A DNA stretch of 64,000 bases from positions 124,001 to 188,000 of the forward strand of contig WHUX01000024.1 of the NCBI GenBank assembly GCA_015179025.1, given 5' to 3'. Position numbers and translations under genes: made by a program. Below the pieces are notes generated by a model. The model was not told the origin of the DNA, did not search any database, and was given only the letters and a program-made list of their open reading frames with translations. This stretch comes from Terfezia claveryi (taxonomy: Eukaryota; Ascomycota; Pezizomycetes; Pezizales; Pezizaceae). Position 1 is the stretch's first letter. Each line of letters opens with the position of its first letter. Positions 1 through 9,821 of this stretch are shown here, in pieces.

Positions 1-907
1 ACAACGTCACTCCGAGATCTATGTCGTCCATAAGGGCGATAATACGCTCTGCCCACTCATTTTGCACAATCCCCGGATATTTGCGGTACAACCGCAGTAG
101 AGTGAGGGCGGCTTTCTTCTTGACGAATGATTTTGAGGCACTGGAAGGAGATTCATGAGAATTTCTCTCATTCCCACCCGACAATTTCATGGACTCACTT
201 ACGGGGATATTAGCAGTCTATGAACATCTGCACTCAAGGCCTCTCCCATTTCCCTCCCACCAACATTCGCTATCGCATGTAGTGCTAAGCAGTTATACAG
301 TTCATTGGTATCCATAAGGTCCTTCTTGATGCTGTTGACCACAAGATGCAATAGATCATGCTTTTCATTGAGGAACAGGGTAACCGCTAGATACCCGATT
401 TGCTTTTCGGAATATTTGTTGGCCGAAATAAGCCCCACGGCTTCAAGATGACCGAAGTCTACGTTCCATCCTAATATGTAGATATATAGTAGCTACCCTT
501 GGTCAGCCAGCTCCCTGGCCGCATTGTCTCAATGGTTTTTTACCTTGCAGACATATTTCTTCTTCTGGTATCCATTCAGTCCAACATCTGAACTCAATCA
601 GTACTAAACTGGCGCTGGGCGGAAACGTGCTAACATGCCTTTGAATTTCTGTCTATGCCTCCCGCGGGATTAGCAACGAACAGTATATTCCCCGCAATGA
701 CCCAAAGAGATACATACCTAATATTTGCCAACTCCTTGTTTATCCTCTTTTCTTCAAGCTCCCGAGCTCGTGCATTCCGTAAGTCCGCAATGAACTGGAC
801 CAACCCTAGATCCGGCGGCAGCCCCAATTATCAGCCCCCCCTTTTTCAATGTTCTTATATAACCACCAGTGCCATGCGAAGAACTTCATACCTCGCATAG
901 ACGACAT
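1..907 (-). CDS. apl3: AP-2 adaptor complex subunit alpha (alpha-adaptin), 5' part only
   Basis: Large subunit of the AP-2 clathrin adaptor, which links plasma-membrane cargo and PI(4,5)P2 to clathrin during endocytosis. Six exons are visible: 892-907, 718-805, 639-652 (only 14 nt), 544-587, 203-492, and 140 running off the window. The spliced protein starts MSSMRGLVQFIADLRNAR and continues through KRINKELANIR, QKFKD, NGYQKKKYVCK, LYIYILGWNVDFGHLEAV, KYSEKQIGYLAV and NVGGREMGEALS, all typical of the alpha-adaptin N-terminal trunk. About 200 residues are present; the rest of the trunk, hinge and ear l lie left of base 1. The start is the ATG giving the family MSSMRG opening. The intron after the 14-nt exon appears to use a GC donor (GCATGT), because no GT donor keeps the frame. 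Identity is firm from conservation; microexon boundaries are inferred. Confidence 0.93.
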
Positions 908-2323
908 CTTGGTCGTCGGGTTTCGAAATGCAATGAATTGAGGAGTTGTTCGTGCCTGCAAGAGGGCTATTGTCCGCTAAAACAGCGTGGGTAATCTCCG
1001 TAAATGTGATAAATTCGAGAGCTACTAAGTAGTCGGCTTGTTGAAATTTGAGTTGGATATCGATATTCGATTAGCCCCTGTGGCGCCAATGTGATAACTT
1101 GTGGCGGGCAAATATTGGAACTGTGGAATTGATATCTTGAAGCCGTATAATCAGGGGTGAGGGGTCCCCAATCACGTAAGTCGAAGTCGCGATGGGCTCG
1201 GAAAACAGTTAACCCTTCTCAATATGTCGGGAAGTCGATAGCTTCAACCCACAGAAGCTGTAGGTACATAGATAATCCTTGCCAATAGGACGGACCAGGA
1301 AAACAATGCTATTGTATGCAACTTCGCAACGGCAGCATATAAACTCTATGATCAATATTTATTTTGCTCTTGTACATAAGAAAAGCTTATTCAAAATCTG
1401 TGTTGAAAGTTGGGTTTACTCTCTTGTGCCATAATCCATGCAACATGTTCCTTATGCTGGCAATTAATTTCATATATCTACCCATCTGAACGATCAGTTT
1501 GACAGTTTGTTCGGTTTTCATTTTGAGGATGACTAGTCTAAATGAGGATGTGGTGACATTCGAATATGTCTAGAATATGTACCTTACACAGGCCTCCTAG
1601 ATTACATTACTTTCTGTATCTGTGTCTGAACATCCAATCTTTGTGAAACGAAATGCTGATGCCAGACTTTTAGTAGGTCCTCAAAACTCGCTCTACGCGT
1701 GTTCAAATTACTTAAGTACAAAAAACTGCAAAAAGTCCCAGAACGCCCTGGAAGCGGCTCTCTTCAATCGAGGTACATAGTACTCAAAGAGTAGTGAGGG
1801 CTTTCACGGAGCATGCCGGGTAATCCGTAAAGGAGACTAGAGAAAAGCTGTGATATATGTACTCTCGAAAGAACAACGAATTGATCGAACATTTGCAGGG
1901 CTTTACTGTGATCTCCTCTTGCAGAATGTGCCGTCTTGGTACCTATTGTTGACCCTTCTTTGTGAGAATCGGTTAGCTCTCAGTACTTCACACAGGGCTC
2001 TAGCTTATGTAACACTTGCTGCAGGCTAACCCTGTTGAGGGTGTTGTGCCAACTAGACTACCCTGTTGTGCACTTGTTAATATTCTCAAACGGCACTCAA
2101 ACGGCTGTCATCTGGAGAGAATTATATTAATATAATTAGCACTGTAACAATTTGTATAACCCCACCATTTGCTACCAAATGGTGGGCTGTTGGTGCATCC
2201 GCATGGCCGGGATTGATTTTTGCCGACAGCTTTCGGCAGCTCGCGCAAATAAAGGCCTTTGTGATTTTATATACCCTTGAGCTATTGCAGGTGGTTTAAA
2301 ATATACTCATATATGCTGGAAGG
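908..2323. other. Intergenic region upstream of apl3; no gene seen
   Basis: AT-rich DNA with no family-like coding exon. It should contain the apl3 promoter (apl3 is transcribed leftward from 907). One half-site of the dispersed TAGTCTGGTTGGCAC family lies at 2037-2061 in its GTGCCAAC orientation, and two consecutive hairpins lie at 2161-2238. Confidence 0.6.
2161..2238. repeat. Two consecutive perfect stem-loops
   Basis: Bases 2161-2171 (CCCACCATTTG) pair perfectly with 2176-2186 around a 4-base loop. About 35 bases on, TGCCGA at 2221-2226 pairs with TCGGCA at 2233-2238. The pair sits just upstream of the lactate dehydrogenase pseudogene. It could be an element terminus or an RNA structure; its function is unknown. 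Confidence 0.55.
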
Positions 2324-3715
2324 ATGCGACTGATGTATATACACCATTCCCGTGGTACAATACCTGATGATACTGATGGAAATTACAGGAGTTCGACCCA
2401 ATCCAACTCTCCAGATCCGCTGGAAAAGTATCTTGACAAATCGAAGCACCTTAGGGATGTCCAGGTCAAAGCTAAGGCACATGACCTGGAAGAAGACGCA
2501 AGACAGGAGCGGATAAAACGAATACCACCATTAGAGCAATGCTACAATCTGACTGATTTCGAGGTACTTGATTCATTCCAGTACTGTCCACATCATGGAG
2601 CAAATGAGGCTGATAAGATCCCTGGGATAGTCTGTTGCGAAGATGGTTATGAAATAGACCGCCTGGGGCTACTATTCCTCAGGCGTGGATGATGAAATTA
2701 CCATGAGAGAGAACAAGCTTGTATTTCACAAGATCTGGTTCAGGCCCCGAATACTTGTCGATGTGGAGAATGTGAGGTTACCATCCTTCGATGGCTAGCT
2801 GTTTCTATTATTGTCTAACAGCGATGTAGGTGGATCTTAGCACAACCATTTTAGGAGTAAATTCTCAATCCCTTTCTATGTAACCGCAACTACACTCGGA
2901 AAACTCGGAAATCCAGAAGGAGAAGTTGTCTTTACAAGGGCAGCACATACACAGATTTTATTCAGATGGTGTGTCCAGGGTGAAAATCTAAGATTAAAGT
3001 TCTTGTATAGATCTCGATACTCGCCTCTTGTTCATTTGACCTGATTGTCGATGCCAAAAAGGGAGACCAAGTCCAATGGATTCAGCTGTACGTGAATAAG
3101 AACAGGAAGTAACTAAGGGAATTGTACAGAATTCGGAAAGGAGAGGATATAGAGTTTTTTTCAAATCATTTCGAAGCTCCGCAATTGGGCCGAGAGAAAA
3201 AGGTTTGTGCACAATTGGTTATCCACGGATTTCAAGGATTTGTGCTAATCTTTTATAGACATGCGTTCGAGGTTTGACGATGTAGGATCCAATGTCCAAA
3301 AGATGCCGTGGACAGCAGTCAAGGTGCCGCTCGTGCAATGTAGGACCCATAACTCCCCCTCCACGCACCCCGAACGCAACACTAACGTAATGACAGCTCT
3401 TCTTTCATTGACCCCTCCCTAAGCTGGAAGGACATTCCGTAGTTCCGCAAAATCACCAAAATTGCCCATTGTCCTCTAGGGTGTTCAACAAATCGAAGAT
3501 CTGAGGCTGTCAGGACAAGATTGAAGTGTACCACCGACGACTGTGGTATCAGGCAAGCTACAGATATTCCCAGAGCACTCTGTATTGGTGCAAAGGGTGT
3601 TGGTATCGGAAGGCCTTTCTTGTATGCAATGAACACCTATGGACAATCAGGCGTGGAGAGGGCAATGCAGTTATTGAAGTTGAGTGGTGAAGGGTGTGGG
3701 CTGTTTGAATTCTAA
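2324..3715 (+). pseudogene. Decayed FMN-dependent L-lactate dehydrogenase (flavocytochrome b2-type)
   Basis: Fragments in order match the FMN alpha-hydroxy-acid dehydrogenase domain: PPLEQCYNLTDFE (near 2527), YYSSGVDDEITMRENK and WFRPRILVDVENV (2668-2773), PFYVTATTLGKLGNPEGE (2870s-2920s), LASCSFDLIVDAKKGDQVQW (3015-3075), APQLGREKK, DMRSRFDDVGSNVQK (3262-3303), and GIRQATDIPRALCIGAKGVG (3548-3605). The copy is broken. A TAG at 2655-2657 replaces a Lys in KK-T-A-W, and a TAG at 3440-3442 replaces Trp in DIPW. Frames change near 2860, in the 2960s and near 3110-3150. About 100 residues with the catalytic His region (SNHGGR) are missing before GIRQATD. No cytochrome b5 domain is recognisable upstream. 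Old intron boundaries can still be guessed, which argues for decay of a spliced gene, not a retrocopy. Family identity is firm; loss of function is inferred from the lesions. Confidence 0.88.
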
Positions 3716-6700
3716 GCAGATACCATGCACAAATGTAAGTGGGCACACTGGCTAACCTATTTCTTCTGCCTGAAATGAGCTTCTAAGATCTCCGACCTCG
3801 ATACGAATAATGGTCTGGTCGACTACCAGGGTTCTAATTAGGTAGTCATGTTGGTCGTGTGCCCTTGCAACTGCATCCTACATATTCCAACGATGTATCG
3901 GAAATAACATGGTGCTGCTTTTACCGGTAGTTCCGGGTGATATGCCCTGCCATACGACTCTCTCGTCGGCCAAAGCTAACGCTCAAGGCAAAACTATAAG
4001 TAAACTATACCTCCCTCAATACCTCCATGACCATAGCAAAATACCCATCCTTTATGTGACATCACATGGTGGATTCATTTTTCTCGCAATGGATATTTCT
4101 AGTTATCAGAGGTAATACACTAAATCCGGCAAGTAGATACTGTACATATTCCCTGGTGAATGCAGACGAAATAAGGACATTTCAATGACTAGTGGTCAAC
4201 GCAGTCAGGTGGTAATATATCCATTGGGGGTGGGCATGTACTAGTCTGGTTGGGCATGTACTTGCATCATCAGTAGGCACGAGACTAGCATGATATATGT
4301 ACGCCATGACCATACCTTTGGGCTAGGGTTAACACATGGAATGAGTTTTGTAGCGGTAATTTATATCACAAGATTTCTTCTGATCACGAATGTCCTACTA
4401 CTGTATAGCTGTGTCATGAATTATATTTAAGGAAGCATACTATGACACGAGTAACGTAAGTAAAGTTCGGCAATTACTAAGTTCTGCGGGAGTGAGATTG
4501 CAGGCTCAAGAAAGAGAGGGGAGGGTTGGAATATATATACACTAAATGTTGGAGTAAATTTGAATGTTAATATCCAAGGAGCCCTCCCTTCCCAGATCCG
4601 GCCGTAATGATCCCATATGGTAAGGATTAAATAATAATATCACAGCTTCGACTCGCTATATCATAAGTTAAATAATAATAAAAAAAAGGGCAATTCTTCT
4701 GGCTTTAGATCCCGTGATCGGCAGTTTTACTGAGAGAATAATATATGCTGTATTTGTTGGAAAAACATTCCATACTCTCAACCAGATTACCATACTCTAT
4801 ACTTCACAGTGCACATATCTCCTGAAATAATATCCATAGACAACTTTGTAGAACTATGTTGCCCAGCAATAGATTAGATAACAAGAATCCATTCTCCGGG
4901 CCATACAAAACACACAACTTTCCTTCGTCGGGATCTGCATGACATACCTACCTTACATACATACATACCATACCATACATAACAATATACGGGGGTTCAC
5001 AGTAAGTTCCAAAACCAACCTGGTCACGTCAGCAAGCAATCTATCGCTAACCCCACACGCAGACTAATAAATTGCGTAAGAAAAGCATATTTTCGCTCCA
5101 ATTCTCTCGAGTTCTGGCTTTTGCCAATTCTCTCCTAGCCCACACCCCTCGGCATCGGAGTCAAAAAGATACCGCACACTTGTAACTGGCCCGAATAATC
5201 TCCAAAGGAACATTGGGTAATAATAATCGTAAAATCAGATGATTAATCCAAATCAAGCTTTCCACATGTTCTGAATGGATGAATAGATGGATGGATATCA
5301 ACCCCATACCGTAGAATAAGGTAGACGGGGCCCCCTTGTTTCTCGCCCTGCCTGGCCCCGTACATATATGCGTTATAATTCTACGTTATAATACAACCAT
5401 TCACGACAATCTACAAACGAACGATTACGAACCATTGACACCGTATCCGTTGCAACCATTGCATACGCCCCATTACGCCCACGTTCCTTCTTGCACTACC
5501 TTCCTCCCCCCCCCAAATCCATATGCAGCACCGCCAAGCCGCACCGCCAAGCCGCACCCCTACCCATCCTATGTAGCCTACCCAGCAACCCACTGGCAAC
5601 CCACTGAAAGCCTTGCATTACTCAGACGGGCAAACTTCTTTTAACCCCCCCCCAACCTCTCTCTTCCCCCCTCCCCACTCACCCTCCCCATTTCTAAGAT
5701 CTTACAAACCCAACAGCATCAGCGTCCGACTGAGTGATTCCTTACTACGCACAAAAGGCCAGACCTACTTCATTACCTCACCATCCAACCCAGACACGGC
5801 GTTCGACAGCAGTAATAATTACCTACGCAGCTTTCACAAGCCGGAGCTTGATCAGAAACTGAACTGAACTACTTCCAACCCGGCCAGTCAAGTGTCGCCG
5901 TTGGGAAACCCCAGCTTACATAGCCTCCGGCTGCTGCCCATTAGCTGCTGCTTTTTCGCATGAAATAATAAAAACGAAAGGTACGTCGCAAGCAAGAGAA
6001 CACCGATCGCTGAAAGAATCGAGAGGGCCCGTCTATCGCAGGGGTGGCTCTGCTTGACTTTATACATTTACTTAAAATTATCAAACATGCTCATATTCTT
6101 CCTCTCATTGCTGTCATGTTTGACCGTGAAACAATCCCATCCCGTCCCCATCCCGCACCCTTCCATCCCGCCCATTCCTCTGCTCCTTACCTCCTGCCTC
6201 TTTTTCCTCTGATCCATTCCTCTCTGTGTTTTGCATTATAACCGAAATCACGAGTCAAAAACCAATCCTGACTCAAACACATCCTTAGGTCAGCTCAAAA
6301 GTTGCACGCTTACTTACCAACGCATTTTTTGGCCCAGAATAGGAACCTTCCAATTGGACTCCGCCGCGCGAAAAGCCCTTGTTGAAACGGCCGGCCAAAG
6401 CCAACTGCCCCAACCCAAGTACAACACAAACGACCGAACGACACCGGACAAGGCGACGAAGGCAGTCAAGCCGTCACCACAGCATTGATCCTCTGAAAGC
6501 TTCGTCTTTCTCGAATCCCATCCACCCAATTCTGAGGAATAACCATTGTGCGAGGCGGCGATCCAAACAATCCCACCAGTACCGGGAACCCATACTGTCA
6601 ATTCCCTCGAAAGCCCTCGGCTCATAACACTGCCGGACGTTGTGAAGGATAGGATCCTCCCAGCTTTTCCCGTGGTCAAATCACGCTGTCAACGCTCTCG

Positions 6701-6750
6701 ACCTTCTTGATAACTCATACAATCCCGTATTCTACTCCAATTACTCTACA
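3716..6750. other. 3-kb intergenic region upstream of kapC; no gene recognised
   Basis: Open frames here are short, low in complexity (C/T-rich at 5450-5700 and 6120-6240) and match no family I know. A TAGTCTGGTTGG copy lies at 4241-4256, flanked by direct GGGCATGTACT repeats, and a GGCACGAGACTA copy lies at 4276-4287. The CT-rich part just before 6751 probably holds the kapC promoter and leader. Confidence 0.55.
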
Positions 6751-8085
6751 ATGCAGCCCACTCTCGCTCCGGCTCCCCATCCCCCCCACCAACATCTCCA
6801 GAGTCCGCAGTCGCAGGTACAGCAGCCTTCATACCTAAAAGAGGAACTCAATCATGGACAGACACTAATAGAGGGATGGGATGATCAGCAGGAAACAGAA
6901 GATGCAGAGCAAGGTCAGTCGAGTTCAACAATGGCTTATTGTTCTTCGGGGAGTCTCTGTTTGTTGCGTGTATTTCAAATGATTGACGTGTATGCTGATG
7001 TTTCTTTCCCTTTGCATTATAGCTTTGCGCGCACACCTGTTGCACAACATGCAAGCGGCCAGCACCGCACAAAAACCGGTATCTCAAAGCCCGTCGGATC
7101 AGAGGGGGTCGGTGGCTTCGCATGATGACAATTTGAACATTGACCCGGCGATATCCGGTGTGGGGGTAAATCACCAACAACCTCCTCAGGGAATACCGCA
7201 GATACAGCATCCATCACACCCACAGCAACACCAACAGCCACAGCAGAACATTCAGATCCAGGGGACGACACCAGAGATGCAGTCTCATTCGCCGGAAGGG
7301 GAGGGGTCATCGGAGACACCTAAGCGAGGTGGTAAAAGGGAATTGTCAACCTCAAAACGTGCGGCACAGAACCGAGCTGCCCAGGTAACTCCAATTACCC
7401 CGATTAGTAGAGCATGACATAGAAATTAACAAGAAAACCTCATCAGCGAGCATTCCGCCAACGTAAAGAAGGCTACATCAAGAAACTCGAGGAACAAGTT
7501 CGAGACATGACCGCCCTGGAGGAATCCTACAAAGCGATACAAAACGAAAACTACCAATTGAGAGATTATATTATTAGCTTGCAATCCCGACTGATAGAAT
7601 CCCAGGGAGAGGATGCGGTTCCTCCAGCACCAATACTCATCACACATCAGCAGCAGCCGCAGCAGACTCTGCCGTTTCAACCCCCACCCCCGGGAGTGGC
7701 TACACTCCCTCATACGCAACCCCCACAAGGGCAATCTGTACATGCCGTCCCACCACCTTCCCAGCAGCAACAGACAGCGCCTACAGCATCCATGGGAGTA
7801 CCGGCGCCGGTGGCTTCTCAGCAGCCTCAGCATGTTGTTCCACAGGCACAGATGGTGGCTGCACATCCACCACCTCAGCAGCAGGTACAACAGCAGCAAG
7901 CAGCATTGGAAAATGGGCCTGTTGCAGCGGCGAAGAGGGCGCTAGAGGAGGGGGGTGATGGTGCGTATGCGGAGTACGTGAAGAAGAAGCTGAGAGGGGA
8001 GGATGTGACGCCTTCGGCACAGCAGGGTGTTGCTCTTCCGGCGGCAGCGGTGGCCGAGGGAGAGGTTAATGGGGGAAAGGCATGA
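6751..8085 (+). CDS. kapC: bZIP transcription factor of the KapC/AP-1-like family
   Basis: Predicted nuclear bZIP regulator of 387 residues. Three exons: 6751-6913, 7023-7384 and 7447-8085; both introns are GT-AG. The basic region (SKRAAQNRAAQRAFRQRK) is rebuilt exactly across the second intron and is followed by a leucine zipper starting EGYIKKLEEQVRDM and continuing to LQSRLIESQGE. Start MQPTLAPAPHPPH resembles the MQP opening of Aspergillus KapC. Both flanks of the bZIP are rich in Gln, Pro and His, as is usual for fungal activators. Splitting of the basic region by an intron right after NRAAQ is a strong internal check on the model. KapC has been linked to stress response, development and secondary metabolism in other filamentous fungi (family knowledge). 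Targets here are unknown. Confidence 0.93.
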
Positions 8086-9821
8086 TTACATGCATGTCTT
8101 GGACAACCTATGGTATTCTTAGGGAAGTAGTCGATAATCGGATAGTGGATAGGAAAAGCGACAGCAGGGGTGGGAGACCTATAGGTTCTTGAGCTAGATT
8201 CTAAGCGAGTTGTTTTCCGTTGCGTTTGTTATATTGGCATTTTGCTGTGTGACGACGACAAGCGGAAGAAGGTTGGAAAGGAGGGGGAGAGGGAGTTCAA
8301 GTCATGGCTATCTTTTTTTTTTGCTAGTATTTGCGGACTTCTACCTGGCGTAATTATTCCTTGCTTGTTTTTGGTTTTATCTGGCTTGTGCCGCGTTGTG
8401 CCGTGCTGTGATGGTTAGCTTAATTGAAATGATATCAGACGAGTTGAGAAATGAGATGGAGTGGATTGGTTAGGATTGAATTGTATTGGATTGCATTGGG
8501 TCATTTCACTTTGATCTCATGGTCGTCGTCGTCGTGTAGATGTGTCGAACAGGGGGGTTCTTTTGCTTTGTGGGGATCGAGAGTGGACTTGTACTGAGAG
8601 ACTTACTTTTAAACGTAAACTCGCCCACTCATGAAGTCCGTACCTTTTTGCTTCCGTACCCAAACCAAGTTACTGGTATCTTCTAGCAAATTCATAACTG
8701 CACAGCACGAAAGGTTAAGCGGTGTCTCCACTCGCCTCGGGGAAGGAGAAGGGGAGGAGGAGGGGGCGGGGGGAAGTGGGGTTGGGGGGGGGGCATATTG
8801 TAGGTAGTGAGAGTGTAGTGTGTTGTGGTATTTCAAATGGAACTTGATAAAACAAAGGGACAAAGGGAAGAGGATTCAAAAATTGTTTGTTTGTTTAGTT
8901 TTTTCTTTTTCTTTTTTGTTGTCGTCGTCGTTGTTGTTTTGTTGTTGTTGTTGTTGTTGTGGGGTGGTAGGGGGAGAGAGGGGGGGGGGGGGGGGGGGGT
9001 GGTTGGTGTGGTGTGCGCTGGGAAGATTGGGTTTGTATTTCTCTCGAAATTTCTTTCTTTCTTTTTTTTTTCTTTCTTTTCCCAAAAAAATAAACATCTT
9101 GCTTTTAGTTTTCTGGTGCTTGCTTAGATTTTGTAGAGAGTTCTAAAAATTGAACAATATGAAAAAAAAAATTAAATATACATATATAAGAAAAAAAAAA
9201 AAAAAAAAAAAAAAGAAGGTGGTAACTATTGGAAGAAGGAGAAGGAGAGGGAGAGGGAGAGGGAGAGGGAGATGAAGGGGAAGGGGAAGGGGAAGGGGAA
9301 GAGGAAGGAATAAAGAAAACGTTTACCCTGATTGCTTACTATGTACAAGTACAGTTAGGTACATGGATAGGTACTTAAATCTGGTTACGGTACTTGTACT
9401 TGTACTTACTGTCTGGTGAATAAGACTCCTTGTCTGTATCTGAATCATAATCTGCCTACAACTAGTAATGCAAAAAGGAAGGAGCAAAGATACAGACAAG
9501 GAGTCTTATTCACCAGTTTTCCCTGTACTCTGTTACTCTACATAGTGATTGTTTAAGTACATGAAATGACTAAGAAAAGAAATGACTGATGTCGAAAACT
9601 TTTTTTTCATTAAAAGAAAAAAAAATTGGAAAAAAAAGAAAATGAAAAAATAGTAAAATGGAAAATTGAAAAAAAAAAAAAAAAAAAAAAAAACGCCAAA
9701 ACAACACAAGCATTAATGCAGCGTATACGTACTACAGATACATATTCGTAGAATATATAGTAATGTTTCCCAACCACTCCACTTACTCACTCACTCACCC
9801 TACTCACTCCTGCCGCACTCG
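8086..9821. other. Intergenic region between kapC and arp5 with homopolymer and purine tracts
   Basis: Both neighbouring genes end here (convergent). The region holds G- and T-rich low-complexity DNA: a run of about 20 G near 8980-8999, (TTG)n near 8935-8960, poly-A near 9190-9215 and 9671-9692, and a polypurine stretch GAGGGA/AAGGGG at 9230-9308. A perfect 29-bp inverted repeat lies at 9413-9516. No coding signal was found beyond low-complexity open frames. Confidence 0.6.
9413..9516. repeat. Perfect 29-bp inverted repeat with 46-base spacer
   Basis: Arm 1 (9413-9441) begins CTGGTGAATAAGACTCC; arm 2 (9488-9516) is its exact reverse complement. The element lies between the 3' ends of kapC and arp5. 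Transcription in either direction would give a 29-bp stem with a 46-nt loop. It could be a small MITE, an old snap-back duplication or a hairpin RNA; the sequence does not decide. Confidence 0.85.

Noticed and set aside
5336..6627. Several 60-120 codon frames upstream of kapC
   Set aside because: C/T-rich low-complexity translations with no start context or conserved motif; likely promoter and leader DNA.
8820..9146. Hydrophobic or Gln/Pro open frames on both strands
   Set aside because: Created by poly-G, TTG and TTTC repeats; they have no homology signal.
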